NCBI GenBank assembly: GCA_016716835.1
Contig: JADJUW010000001.1
Location: 1,694,001 to 1,758,000 of the forward strand
Source: Myxococcales bacterium
Lineage (GTDB): Bacteria; Myxococcota_A; Polyangia; Haliangiales; Haliangiaceae
Reading direction: 5' to 3'
Length of the DNA stretch: 64,000 bases
Positions within the stretch are counted from its first letter, which is position 1; each line of letters opens with the position of its first letter. Below, in pieces: positions 54,377 to 63,549 of this stretch. The notes under the pieces are model-generated. The model was not told the origin of the DNA. It ran no database searches and worked only from the letters and a program-made list of their open reading frames with translations. A program made the position numbers and the translations under genes.

Positions 54377-56341
54377 CTATTGCTTGCTACCGCACGCGCC
54401 GGTGGCGCACAGGCAAGGCGCCGGCAAGCCGTCGGCCGTGCAGTAGTTATTGATGACACCTTGCATGGTGAACTCTTCGATTTGATCGAGCAGCGCCGCC
54501 CAACCATGAATGCCGCCGTGGGTGCCGTTGTCGTCGGACGGCGGGATATTCTGCAGCGATGGCAGCGGCGTCGGCGCCTCGTCATACGCCATGAAGGCGC
54601 TGGTCAGCGGGCCCGCGGTGGCCTCGATGTCGTAGACCGGGCGCGTCGCGGGTGCCAGCGTCGCCAGGCCCATGGTGCGCGCCATGCTCTCGGTGACGTA
54701 GTTGGACACGAGCGCGTCGCCGACCGCCTCATAGAGCAAGATCTGTTTGGCCGGGACGCCCGGCATGGGGTCGGCCAGGACGCGCTGCGCGGTGGTCGCC
54801 GAATCATAGGGTTCGATCCGCAGGCCAAGCAGCGCGATGAGCAATTGATACTCAAATTGCGTCGCGTAGGCGGCGCGCGCCGTGCCTTGCAGCAAGATCC
54901 ACGCATTGCTGCGCTCCAGCAGCATCGACCACATGCCGCCGGCGACGCCCAGCGTCGCGCGCATGACGTGCGGATCGTAGGCCATGAAGACATGCCCCAT
55001 GGTGCCGCCGAGCGATCCACCAAGGTAGTAGACTTGCGACGTATCAATCATCGATGCGTTGTCGCGCTGCAGATAGGGCGAGGTGCCAAGATTGCCGCGC
55101 ACCAAGTGTTCGAGCGCGATAAAATCGATCACACCCTGCGGAATCTTATCGGTGATCGCCGGCGTGCGATTGAGATCGTTGACGATCAGCGGCACCAGCG
55201 GAATCTGCCGCTCGGCGAGGCCGTTGTAGTCGGTCGCCACCAGGATCACGCAATAACGCTCGGCGACGCTCTGGAACAGGCGATCCTCGAGAAACCCCGC
55301 GGCGGCGCCGAAGACCCCGTGCCCGAGCATGATCACGGGCAATTGGGCCGGCGCGGTATCAATGCACTTGGGCACGATGACGACCAGGCTGGCCTCACGC
55401 GCCCCTTGCAAGGTTGGCGCCCCCGCATCGTCGCGCACGAGCACGGAGGCTTCGAGCCTGTCTTCGCCCGACAAAAAGTTCGCCGAATCAAACGACCCGA
55501 AGAGCAAGTGCTTGACGCCGTCGTCTAGTGGCGTCTCCTCCACCACCTCAAACCCCTGCGAGGCCGAGAGGTCTTGTAGGTAGTTAAGCGCCAGCCCGCT
55601 CATCACCGTAAGGTCGCGCGTGAGCATCTCATCGGAGGCGGTGACGAACTCCCACGCCAAGACAACCTCGCTCATCGCAACGGCCTGCGCATCAATGGCG
55701 TCGTGCCACGCGGGAAAATGCGCCTGCATGCGCGCAAAGGCCGGATGGTCAAATGAGGCCCCGCGCACCAGGGCGTCAAAGGCGGGCGGCCTTACCAAGG
55801 CGCTGCCATCGGCCGCGCGCACCTGGGAGGTAATCACCACGAGCATGCGGCTCGCGGCCGGCAAGCGCGTAACCGGCCTGATAATGAGCAGCTGTTCGCG
55901 CGCCGACGAGGCACCAGCGTCGGGCTCGGCAAAATACGGCAGTCGCTGCCCAGTCTCCAGATCAAGCAGCAAGATCGACGCGCCTGGTGCAACCGACTGC
56001 GCGATGTCGTCGGGGCCAATAAGGCCTTCGGCGGACACGCCCGACGCGAATCCCACTAAGATCGGACCCGTCGGCGCGAAGCCATCATAGAGCGCAAATG
56101 GGGAAGAATCAGCGGCGACGTTGTCGTAATTTACCGGCATCGCGCCGGAGTTTATGTCGATATGAAAGCCCGTCGCGGTGTCGCGATCCTCAGCCAAATA
56201 TTCCAGTGACGGCCACGGCGACAAGCACGTGCCGGGGCTGCCATCGCTAAAGAGGCTGCATGGGTTCGCCGGTTCAGAGGCTCCGTCACAACCGGCCGCG
56301 AGGCACGCCGCCATCGCCGCGAACAATAAACGCTTGCTCAT
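54377..56341 (-). CDS. Large alpha/beta-hydrolase-like lipoprotein
   Basis: 654 residues, lipobox LAAGC (Cys18). The N-terminal ~250 residues are beta-rich (IDINSGAMPVNYDNV, VSAEGLIGPDDIAQSV). The C-terminal half looks like an alpha/beta hydrolase: oxyanion start LPVIMLGHGVFGAAAGF, nucleophile elbow YYLGGSLGGTMGHVF, and a late His in GTHGGIHGWAALL. The end carries four cysteines (CTADGLPAPCLC, ACGSKQ). Possibly an extracellular esterase, lipase or thioesterase; the substrate is unknown. Confidence 0.7.
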   Translation of the reverse strand: MSKRLLFAAMAACLAAGCDGASEPANPCSLFSDGSPGTCLSPWPSLEYLAEDRDTATGFHIDINSGAMPVNYDNVAADSSPFALYDGFAPTGPILVGFASGVSAEGLIGPDDIAQSVAPGASILLLDLETGQRLPYFAEPDAGASSAREQLLIIRPVTRLPAASRMLVVITSQVRAADGSALVRPPAFDALVRGASFDHPAFARMQAHFPAWHDAIDAQAVAMSEVVLAWEFVTASDEMLTRDLTVMSGLALNYLQDLSASQGFEVVEETPLDDGVKHLLFGSFDSANFLSGEDRLEASVLVRDDAGAPTLQGAREASLVVIVPKCIDTAPAQLPVIMLGHGVFGAAAGFLEDRLFQSVAERYCVILVATDYNGLAERQIPLVPLIVNDLNRTPAITDKIPQGVIDFIALEHLVRGNLGTSPYLQRDNASMIDTSQVYYLGGSLGGTMGHVFMAYDPHVMRATLGVAGGMWSMLLERSNAWILLQGTARAAYATQFEYQLLIALLGLRIEPYDSATTAQRVLADPMPGVPAKQILLYEAVGDALVSNYVTESMARTMGLATLAPATRPVYDIEATAGPLTSAFMAYDEAPTPLPSLQNIPPSDDNGTHGGIHGWAALLDQIEEFTMQGVINNYCTADGLPAPCLCATGACGSKQ

Positions 56342-56420
56342 GCGGCAAACCCTAGCACGAGGCCCTCCCCCCTTGGCGTGGCTGGCGCCACAGCTTAGCG
56401 CTGGGTCGCCGAACCCGGGC

Positions 56421-57521
56421 CTACCGAATCACGGCGAGGCGGGCGGCCTTCTTGGGCTTGCTCAGGACCGCGCGCGCGATCTTGATCGCAGTTTTCTGGG
56501 CGATATCAGCAAATCGCAAGGACTGCGCCGAGTCGGGATTGGCGACGACGATGGGAATGCCCGCGTCGCCGCCAAAGCGGATGCGGGTGTCGATCGGAAT
56601 TTCGCCAAAGAAATCCGCGCCAATTTCGGCCGCCAGCCGTTTGCCACCGCCGTGTGAGAAAATCTCGTCGTGATGGCCGCAGGCGGGACAGTCGTAGTAC
56701 GACATGTTTTCAACCAGCCCCAAGATAGGGATTTCGACCTTTTCGAACATTGCGATGCCCTTGACCACATCGACGATGGAGACTTCTTGCGGCGTCGTCA
56801 CCATGACCGCTCCCGTGATAGGGATTAGCTGCGATAGCGAGAGCTGGACATCGCCGGTGCCGGGCGGCAAATCGCAAATCAGGTAGTCAAGGTCACCCCA
56901 CACCACGTCGCCCAAGAACTGCTGCAACAGGCGATGCACCATCGGGCCACGCCAGACCACCGCCTCTGAGCGATCCACAAAGAAGCCGACCGAGATGACC
57001 TTGATGCCGTGGTGAATCGCGGGAATTATTTTTTTGTCTTCGGTGGTGCCCGGCGACACCTCGGCGGGTCCAAGCATGGTGGGAATCGACGGGCCAAAGA
57101 CGTCGGCATCGAGGAGGCCAACGCTGGCACCCATGCGCGCCAACGACAGCGCCAGATTGGTCGACACCGTGGATTTGCCAACGCCGCCCTTGCCCGCGGC
57201 CACCGCGATGATGTTCTTGGGGCCCTTGAGAATCGCCTTATCGCTGGGCGCTGGCACGTAGGCGGTAACGACCTCCGGGATAACCGTGACCTTGCCGGCC
57301 CCCGCTTGCGTAAGGGCGGTCTCGATGCGTTGCGACAGCTCGCGCCGCGCGGCGACTGGATAGGCGTGGGTTGGAATCTCCAGTCGCACGGTGACATCGC
57401 GCCCCTCCACGACGAAGCTTTTAAGAATCCGGTAGCTTACGATGTCGTGTTCAAAAATTGGATCGATCACGCTGCCAAGCGCTTGCTTGACGGTGACGTC
57501 GGTTACATGTGGCTGGCTCAT
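56421..57521 (-). CDS. mrp: Mrp/NBP35-family Fe-S cluster carrier ATPase
   Basis: 366 residues. An N-terminal MIP18/DUF59 domain (residues ~5-90, VIDPIFEHDIVSY), then the deviant Walker A GKGGVGKSTVSTNLAL, DADVFGPSIPTMLG, IPITGAVMVTTPQEVS and NMSYYDCPACGHHDEIF, whose CPAC pair can bridge an Fe-S cluster in a dimer. Carries and transfers Fe-S clusters in the cytoplasm. Its start overlaps the ribA stop by 4 nt (ATGA). Confidence 0.95.
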   Translation of the reverse strand: MSQPHVTDVTVKQALGSVIDPIFEHDIVSYRILKSFVVEGRDVTVRLEIPTHAYPVAARRELSQRIETALTQAGAGKVTVIPEVVTAYVPAPSDKAILKGPKNIIAVAAGKGGVGKSTVSTNLALSLARMGASVGLLDADVFGPSIPTMLGPAEVSPGTTEDKKIIPAIHHGIKVISVGFFVDRSEAVVWRGPMVHRLLQQFLGDVVWGDLDYLICDLPPGTGDVQLSLSQLIPITGAVMVTTPQEVSIVDVVKGIAMFEKVEIPILGLVENMSYYDCPACGHHDEIFSHGGGKRLAAEIGADFFGEIPIDTRIRFGGDAGIPIVVANPDSAQSLRFADIAQKTAIKIARAVLSKPKKAARLAVIR

Positions 57522-58150
57522 TTAATGTGACCCATCTTGGCTTTCTTGACATCGAGGTAGGCTTGGCTCTCCGCCGAGGCAGCGACCCAATGGGCCTGAT
57601 GGCCGGCGACGTCGATGCCGGCGGCCTGCAGGCCTGAAATCTTGGCGGGGTTGTTGGTCATCAGGCGTACCGCGCGCACGCCGAGGTCGCGCAAGATGGC
57701 GGCGGCGAGCTCATAGTCGCGCGCGTCCGCGTCGAACCCAAGCTCGACGTTGGCGTCGACGGTATCCTTGCCCTGATCTTGCAGGGCATAGGCGCGCACC
57801 TTGTTGCCAAGGCCGATGCCGCGGCCCTCTTGCACCAAGTAGACCAGCACGCCGCGGCCTTCGGCGGCGATGCGGGCCAGGGCTTCGTCGAGCTGCGCGC
57901 GGCAATCGCAGCGCAAGGAGTGCAGCACCTCGCCAGTGAAACATGCCGAGTGAACACGCGCCAGCACTGGGGCGGCCCCGCCAAGGTCGCCCATGACCAT
58001 GGCAACGTGCTCTTGCTCGCCGTCGATGCCGCCGCCGACCGCCGACTGGCCTAGCGTGCGCGCCTGCCCAGTGCGATACACGTACAGCGTAAACACGCCA
58101 GCGGGCACGGGCAGGCTGCTTTGAGCATAGCGCAGAAGGCCTGAGGTCAC
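57518..58150 (-). CDS. ribA: GTP cyclohydrolase II
   Basis: 210 residues from GTG 58150. Catalyses the first step of riboflavin synthesis from GTP. The zinc cysteines are in RVHSACFTGEVLHSLRCDC, followed by YLVQEGRGIGLGNKVRAYAL and DANVELGFDADARDY and the closing LMTNNPAKI. No fused DHBP synthase (RibB) domain. Divergent from def, with which it shares a 120-bp promoter region. Confidence 0.95.
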   Translation of the reverse strand: MTSGLLRYAQSSLPVPAGVFTLYVYRTGQARTLGQSAVGGGIDGEQEHVAMVMGDLGGAAPVLARVHSACFTGEVLHSLRCDCRAQLDEALARIAAEGRGVLVYLVQEGRGIGLGNKVRAYALQDQGKDTVDANVELGFDADARDYELAAAILRDLGVRAVRLMTNNPAKISGLQAAGIDVAGHQAHWVAASAESQAYLDVKKAKMGHIK

Positions 58151-58235
58151 GGCGCAGATATGACCCTAAGGCGCAGGGTTGTCAACCCGGCACATGGTGA
58201 TAGCAGGCGCCGCAGGCGCGACGCCCGAATCCGCG

Positions 58236-58264
58236 TTGACAGAGGCCCCCGCGCGCCCTACGTT
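58236..58264 (+). promoter_or_regulatory. Consensus-like sigma-70 promoter giving a probably leaderless def mRNA
   Basis: A perfect -35 TTGACA (58236-58241), a 17-bp spacer and a -10 TACGTT (58259-58264), followed by only 6 nt before the ATG at 58271. Transcription starting about 7 nt after the -10 would begin at or beside the A of ATG. No Shine-Dalgarno is seen in the GC-rich spacer. The -35 is the best match in the window. Confidence 0.65.
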
Positions 58265-58270
58265 GCATGC

Positions 58271-58795
58271 ATGGCAGTGAGGGACGTCGTCTATTGGCCG
58301 GATCCGCGGCTTACCCAGCCCACGCGCGCGGTGACGGCGATCACCGACGAGGTGCGCGCGCTGTACAACGATCTTAAGGAAACCATGTTCGCCGAGCGAG
58401 GCCTCGGCATCGCGGCCATTCAGATCGGCGACCCGACGCGCATGTTCTTGGTCGAGGCGGAGCTCGCAGGCAAGACCCAAGCCGACGACCCGGTGGCGTT
58501 CATTAACCCAGAAGTAATGTGGGTGAGCGAAGAAACCGAAGAGGTCGAAGAGGGCTGCCTTTCGTTTCCCAAAATCTATATCAAAATCGACCGCCCGGTG
58601 CGGGCCCGGCTGCGTGCCATGAACTTGCAGGGGGAGCTGTTTGAAATGGAAGGCGAAGGCCTGCTCGCGCGCTGCATGTTGCATGAAAACGATCACCTCA
58701 CCGGCAAGACGCTCGCCGACTATGCCGGTCCGCTCAAGAAGCAGATGATGAAGAAGAAGTTGCTGCGGCTCGACCGCGAACGCGCCGAGGGCTAG
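58271..58795 (+). CDS. def: Peptide deformylase
   Basis: 174 residues from ATG 58271 (MAVRDVVYWPDPRL), chosen over an in-frame start at 58160 because it matches the family start and the promoter position. The three motifs are intact: GLGIAAIQIG, EEGCLSFP with the metal Cys, and HENDHLTGK with the two metal His and catalytic Glu. Removes the formyl group from nascent proteins. Convergent with the PLP-enzyme gene, ending 2 bp from its stop. Confidence 0.96.
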   Translation: MAVRDVVYWPDPRLTQPTRAVTAITDEVRALYNDLKETMFAERGLGIAAIQIGDPTRMFLVEAELAGKTQADDPVAFINPEVMWVSEETEEVEEGCLSFPKIYIKIDRPVRARLRAMNLQGELFEMEGEGLLARCMLHENDHLTGKTLADYAGPLKKQMMKKKLLRLDRERAEG

Positions 58796-58797
58796 CG

Positions 58798-60321
58798 CTA
58801 CGGCTCTCCGCGAAACCAGCGGCGCGGATTGCGCGCGATCGCGACCTTGGCGCGGAGTTGCTCGAGCCCGTCGAGCACCTCGCCAACCTTGGCGCGATGG
58901 CGGTTGAGAAAGCGGTCCACCGCGCCGTCGCCGGGCGAGGCCATGTCGGGCGCCTTGGAGGTGCTGCTGTACATGCCCTCAAGCGCCTTGAGCACCGCGT
59001 CCTTGACCAAGAAGCGCGCCGGCACCTTGGCCATCATGCCGTACATGGCGGCGCTGCCTTCGCTTTTTAATTCCGGATGCGCCCTCACATGCGCCACCGC
59101 CTCACGCGCGTCTCGCAAATAGTCCTCGACGATGGCGGCGTGGTTGGAGGTGACGGTGAGGTGGATGCTGGTGGGATGCTGCTGGCGATCGACGTACCAG
59201 CCCTTGGCTTGCAGCTGATCGGCGACGGCGAAGAGGTCCAGCGCAGGATCGGTGCTGCGCCACGTAACGATGGTCGCGTGAGGCGCGCCGCATAAGGCGA
59301 TGCCCGCAATCTCACCGAGGCCACGCCGCAAGGCGGTGGCGGCATCGAGCGCCAACTTGGCGTGGCGGAGGTAGCCCTCCTCGCCCATGGCCTGTAGGCC
59401 AGCCCACGCCGCGGCGATGGCGCCACCACCGCGTGTTCCCGCGACGCCAGGCGAGGCATACACGCCGGAGGGGTTGTCGACCGAGACGAAAAACTGGTGC
59501 CGCAGGTAGCTCATGTCGCGAAACAGCAAGGTCGAGGCACCCTTGGCGGTGTAGCCGTATTTATGCAAGTCAGCCGAAATGCTGGTGACGCCCGGTACGC
59601 GAAAATCCCAACGCGGCACGGCGTGGCCGAGGCGCTCGAGAAACGGCAAGATAAAGCCGCCAACGCACGCGTCGACGTGCAGCGGCAGCTTATGCGCCAG
59701 CGCCACGTCCGAGAGCTCGGCGATTGGATCGACCACGCCGTGCGCGTATTGCGGCGCCGAGGCGACCAATAAGATGGTGCGGGCATTGATCGCGCGCGTC
59801 ATTGCGCGGACGTCGGCGCGAAAGTCCGTCCCGTCGACGGCCACGCGCCGCACGCGCACGCCAAAGTAATAGCCCGCCTTGTCAAACGCCACGTGTGCCG
59901 TCGTGGGCACCACCATCTCGGGGCGACGAATCCAGGGCGAATGTTTGCGCGCACGCTCGCGCGCCGCCTTGACCGCCAAGAGCAGGCTCTCGGTGCCACC
60001 CGACGTCATGGTGCCGACGACGTTGTCGTCGCCATGAAATAGGTTGGCCGCCATACGCACGACGTCGGATTCCATGCGCCGCAGCGACGCAAAGGCCATC
60101 GGGTTGAGCGCGTTTTCCGAAAAAAAGAGGTTGTGCGCCTGCTTGAGAAATGCCGAATGCGCGTCGCCAGCGTGATAGACCAGGCTAAACACGCGGCCGT
60201 CGCGCCAATTGACATCGGCGGCCCCCAAGGCCTTGAGCTCGCCTAACAACTCATCGTGAGGCCGCCCCGTCAGCGGCAAGGTGCGCACCGTGCGCTCTGG
60301 AGCATTCAATGATTCAGACAC
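58798..60321 (-). CDS. PLP-dependent lyase/decarboxylase, sphingosine-1-phosphate-lyase-like
   Basis: 507 residues from GTG 60321. Group II decarboxylase fold: NPMAFASLRRMESDVVRM, TSGGTESLLLAVKAAR, LPLHVDACVGGFILPFLE with the PLP-pairing Asp, and the Schiff-base lysine in ADLHKYGYTAKG. SVDNPSGVYASPGVAGTRGG is typical of the sphinganine-phosphate aldolase branch. Could cleave a phosphorylated sphingoid base, which some Bacteroidota and Myxococcota make, or decarboxylate an amino acid. No membrane anchor visible. Subfamily is inferred. Confidence 0.8.
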   Translation of the reverse strand: MSESLNAPERTVRTLPLTGRPHDELLGELKALGAADVNWRDGRVFSLVYHAGDAHSAFLKQAHNLFFSENALNPMAFASLRRMESDVVRMAANLFHGDDNVVGTMTSGGTESLLLAVKAARERARKHSPWIRRPEMVVPTTAHVAFDKAGYYFGVRVRRVAVDGTDFRADVRAMTRAINARTILLVASAPQYAHGVVDPIAELSDVALAHKLPLHVDACVGGFILPFLERLGHAVPRWDFRVPGVTSISADLHKYGYTAKGASTLLFRDMSYLRHQFFVSVDNPSGVYASPGVAGTRGGGAIAAAWAGLQAMGEEGYLRHAKLALDAATALRRGLGEIAGIALCGAPHATIVTWRSTDPALDLFAVADQLQAKGWYVDRQQHPTSIHLTVTSNHAAIVEDYLRDAREAVAHVRAHPELKSEGSAAMYGMMAKVPARFLVKDAVLKALEGMYSSTSKAPDMASPGDGAVDRFLNRHRAKVGEVLDGLEQLRAKVAIARNPRRWFRGEP

Positions 60322-60495
60322 CCGCGCACGCTAGCACGAGCCGCGCGTGGCGGGTCACCAAGATTCCTGCGTGCCCGCCGCGTGGCAGACTAAGCGCGCG
60401 TTACCCTTAGGAGTTATATATCATTATGTCAGGTAATTTAAGGGGCCGGCCGCGGCGCTTAAGCCGTCGCGCAACGCCGCGTACCCAAAGCCGGG
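60322..60495. other. Intergenic region downstream of the RNase Y-like gene
   Basis: Contains an AT-rich island (GGAGTTATATATCATTATG, about 60410-60428) in otherwise very GC-rich DNA. It may carry the promoter of the PLP-enzyme gene on the minus strand. A short Arg-rich plus-strand frame from 60426 is not supported as a gene. Confidence 0.3.
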
Positions 60496-62064
60496 CTAGC
60501 TGGCGACCGCGACGGCCTCATAGGCGCGAATCACGGTGACCTTGATCTGACCGGGGAACGTCAATTCGTCTGAAACCTGGGCGGCAATATCGGTTGAGAG
60601 CTGCATGACGTCGGCATCCCCGATGTCGCGATTGTCGACATAGACGCGCAGCTCGCGGCCGCCGTGAACCGCGTGCGCATACTCGACGCCGCGATACGAC
60701 GCCGCGATGCGCTCGAGATCTTCGACGCGACCCGAGAAGCCCTCTTGTTGCTCGCGCCGCGCGCCGGGCCTCGCCCCACTCATGGCATCGGCGGCGGCAA
60801 CTAAGTAGGCGTACGACGAGTTTGCCGGCTCGTCAGCGTGGTGTGAGCCGATGGCGTTGGCGACCAACTCCGTCTCGCCAAGCCTGCGCGCGATGTCGGC
60901 ACCGATGACCGCATGCGAACCTTCGATCTTATGGGTCAGCGCCTTGCCGATGTCGTGCATCAACGTCGCCCGCCTGGCCAGTTTTTCGTCGAGCCCAAGT
61001 TCGGCCGCCATCATGCCGGCAAGAAACGACGACTCGACCGCGTGCAGCCACTGATTCTGCGTATAGCTGGTGCGATAATTGAGCGCGCCGACCAACCCCA
61101 CGATTTCTGGGTGAGCGCGCTCAATGCCGAGCAGGTGAAAGGCCTTGCGCCCGAGCGTGTTGATTTCTTGTTCGAGGTTGGCGCGCAGCTTGGTCGCCCA
61201 CTCGGTGGGATTTTTAACGATGGCCTCGACCAGCTCGGGCTTGGCTAGGCGCGCAAAGCCGCGCCGCGCCACCTCGCGGCCGACCCCGTCCAGGCCTTCC
61301 ATGCGAAACGCCGTGTGGTCGTCGTTGAGAATGAGCGTAATGCCGCAGACTTGCTCTAACGCCTGGTGAATGGCGCCGTCATTGGCGAGGGCCAAGGCGA
61401 CGATGTCGCCGCCGACGCGCAGGTTGGACACATTACGCTCGGTGAGAAAGTGATTTTGATAGCGGCTCGACGCGATCTCGAGCAGCCGGGTGGCGTGGCG
61501 ATCGTATTCAGGGTCGGCCATGTTGGCTTCAAGCTTGCGCATCGCGGCCTGCGCCTGCGCCGCGGCATCGGTAACCCATCCACGCTGCAGCGTCTTGACG
61601 ATGGCGTCGCGCTGCACGTTGCCACGGGCCTCGAGCACGGCCAGCGCCTGAGCCAGCTTGGCCTCGGCGTCTTGATTAATGCCACGCGCACTGTCGTCCA
61701 GCGACGTGACCTCGCGCGTGTGGGCCGCGACGATTTCCGCACGTCGTTCGGCTTCCGCGAGCATGGCCGCAACGTCCGTCCGCGCGCCTTCGGCCTGGCC
61801 TGCGAGCACGCTCATCCGCTCGTGCGCCGCGCTAATCTCTTCCATGCTTTGGGTGCGACGTTGCAACGCCTCCGCCTGCGCCTCGGCGACTTGGGCGCTG
61901 GCGAGCGCGACGATTTCTAGCCGCTGGCGCTGCATATCGAGTTCAACCTTGGCTGCGGCCTCAGCCACGACGGCGTCGCGCTGCTGCGCCGCCGTGATGC
62001 CTAGGAGCCAAACGGCAAGCCCAGCGCCCAGCGCCAGGGCGACCAAAAAAGCAATCCAGACCAT
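60496..62064 (-). CDS. RNase Y-like protein with a lost KH GxxG loop
   Basis: 522 residues. One N-terminal transmembrane helix (VWIAFLVALALGAGLAVWLL), a long coiled coil (about 25-190), then a remnant of the KH domain, then an HD domain. The HD part is well kept: RRATLMHDIGKALTHKIEGS, NAIGSHHADEP, DAMSGARPGARREQ and the end FPGQIKVTVIRAYE, all standard for RNase Y. The usual GRIIGREGRNIRA is absent; ALANDGAIHQALEQVCGITL stands in its place. RNA binding by KH is therefore doubtful. Probably membrane-anchored. Starts 2 nt after the Ser/Thr kinase gene. Confidence 0.8.
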   Translation of the reverse strand: MVWIAFLVALALGAGLAVWLLGITAAQQRDAVVAEAAAKVELDMQRQRLEIVALASAQVAEAQAEALQRRTQSMEEISAAHERMSVLAGQAEGARTDVAAMLAEAERRAEIVAAHTREVTSLDDSARGINQDAEAKLAQALAVLEARGNVQRDAIVKTLQRGWVTDAAAQAQAAMRKLEANMADPEYDRHATRLLEIASSRYQNHFLTERNVSNLRVGGDIVALALANDGAIHQALEQVCGITLILNDDHTAFRMEGLDGVGREVARRGFARLAKPELVEAIVKNPTEWATKLRANLEQEINTLGRKAFHLLGIERAHPEIVGLVGALNYRTSYTQNQWLHAVESSFLAGMMAAELGLDEKLARRATLMHDIGKALTHKIEGSHAVIGADIARRLGETELVANAIGSHHADEPANSSYAYLVAAADAMSGARPGARREQQEGFSGRVEDLERIAASYRGVEYAHAVHGGRELRVYVDNRDIGDADVMQLSTDIAAQVSDELTFPGQIKVTVIRAYEAVAVAS

Positions 62065-62066
62065 GG

Positions 62067-63515
62067 CTAACCATCGCTGATGTCTGGCGCAATAACAAGA
62101 TGAAGCGCCTGATCCGCGGTCACGTGGACGATGCGCCGCGCGTTTACGCCGGCGGGCAATTGCTCGCCCTCAAACGTGAGCGTGATCGTCGCGCCAACCT
62201 CGGCGTTAATTACCAGCGGCGAACGTCCCACCTCCTTGCCATCCACCATGGTGCGCAGGCCGCTGGGCTGCGTCACCACATGCAAGTTGGCGCTGGGAGG
62301 GTCGGCGAGCGGACGCGCCACGGCGGCGAGGTTGCGCGCGCGCAGGCCCTGAAGCTGCCAAAACAAGCCGCCAGCCGCGCCGCCGAAAAGCAAAAAAAAC
62401 AGCCAGCCGGCGATCACCCGCTTGCGTCCGCGGCGACGAGGCGGTGCCGCGCTAGGTCGCGCTTCGCCGCCGGTGGTGCGCCGGCGCGCGTGCGTCATCG
62501 TAACCAGGCCGCGCTCGGACGCCACCGATTCAAGTGCCGACGCGGAAATGGCGGTCGGCGACGCGACGCGAACTTGCGGCGCGGCGGCCCGTGACAAGGT
62601 GGCGCCACTGAGCCCGCCTGCGCCGGTAGGCAGCGGCGGTGGCATCGTCGTGCTCGGGGGGCGCGCCGCGGCCATCGTAAAGGGCACGAGCGCGGCGGCC
62701 AACTCGCGCATGGACGCAAAGCGTTCGGCGGGCGATTTCGCAAGACAGCATGCAATGACCCGCTCAAGCGCGGGCGGGACGTGCGGCGCAAACGCGCGTA
62801 CCAGCGGCGGCGGATCAAACACCTGCATCCGCAGCAGCGTTGCCGTGTCCGGCGAATGAAATGGCAGGCGCCCCGAGACCATCTGAAAGAGCAGGACCCC
62901 CAACGCGTAAATATCGGTGCGATGATCGACCTGTTTTTGCGACTGACACGCCTCGGGGGACATGTATTGCGGCGTGCCGACCACGGAGCCAACCGCGGTC
63001 AGCCCGGTGGTGTTGCCATCGAAGAACTTGGCGAGCCCAAAATCGAGCAGCTTGACATAGTCGCGATCACCGCGGCGATCGATCAGCATGACGTTGTCGG
63101 GCTTGAGATCGCGATGCATGATGCCGCGCTCGTGCGCCGCGCCCAAGGCGCCTGCGATCTGAATGGCGATCTTGCACGCGCGGCTCAGCTCAACCTGGCG
63201 TTGCGCAACCATCAGGGCGGCCAACGTCTCGCCCTGCAAGTACTCCATGACGTAGAAATACTCGCCATCTGGCGCCTGGCCAAAGTCATGGGCCTCGACG
63301 ATGTGCTCATGGCCAATCGCCGTGACGGCGCGCGCCTCCTGAAAAAATCGCGCGATGACATCGCGACTGGCCGCGAGGTCTTTGTGAATTACCTTGACCG
63401 CGACGCGCTTGCCGATAACCGGGTGTTCGGCGAGATACACCGCCCCCATGCCGCCATTGCCGAGTCGGGAGACAATCTTGTAGTTGCCGAGGCTATCGCC
63501 GATTCCGATGGGCAC
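62067..63515 (-). CDS. Transmembrane Ser/Thr protein kinase with PEGA-like tail
   Basis: 482 residues from GTG 63515. Hanks-type kinase: Gly-rich loop RLGNGGMGAVY, Lys41 in VAVKVIHK, catalytic HRDLKPDNVML, LLDFGLAKFF, GTPQYMSPEA and TDIYALGVLLFQM. A Pro/Ala-rich juxtamembrane segment leads to one helix (about 372-390), then an outside PEGA-like domain (QPSGLRTMVDGKEVGRSPL). The kinase faces the cytoplasm. Adjacent to an RNase Y-like gene, possibly a substrate or partner. Confidence 0.92.
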   Translation of the reverse strand: MPIGIGDSLGNYKIVSRLGNGGMGAVYLAEHPVIGKRVAVKVIHKDLAASRDVIARFFQEARAVTAIGHEHIVEAHDFGQAPDGEYFYVMEYLQGETLAALMVAQRQVELSRACKIAIQIAGALGAAHERGIMHRDLKPDNVMLIDRRGDRDYVKLLDFGLAKFFDGNTTGLTAVGSVVGTPQYMSPEACQSQKQVDHRTDIYALGVLLFQMVSGRLPFHSPDTATLLRMQVFDPPPLVRAFAPHVPPALERVIACCLAKSPAERFASMRELAAALVPFTMAAARPPSTTMPPPLPTGAGGLSGATLSRAAAPQVRVASPTAISASALESVASERGLVTMTHARRRTTGGEARPSAAPPRRRGRKRVIAGWLFFLLFGGAAGGLFWQLQGLRARNLAAVARPLADPPSANLHVVTQPSGLRTMVDGKEVGRSPLVINAEVGATITLTFEGEQLPAGVNARRIVHVTADQALHLVIAPDISDG

Positions 63516-63549
63516 GCCCCATTATTATCGCACGCATGCCGGTGGCGGC

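Noticed and set aside
60426..60539. 37-codon Arg-rich frame after an AGGAG sequence
   Set aside because: Overlaps the end of the RNase Y-like gene, has poor spacing and no family; more likely a chance frame beside an AT-rich promoter region.
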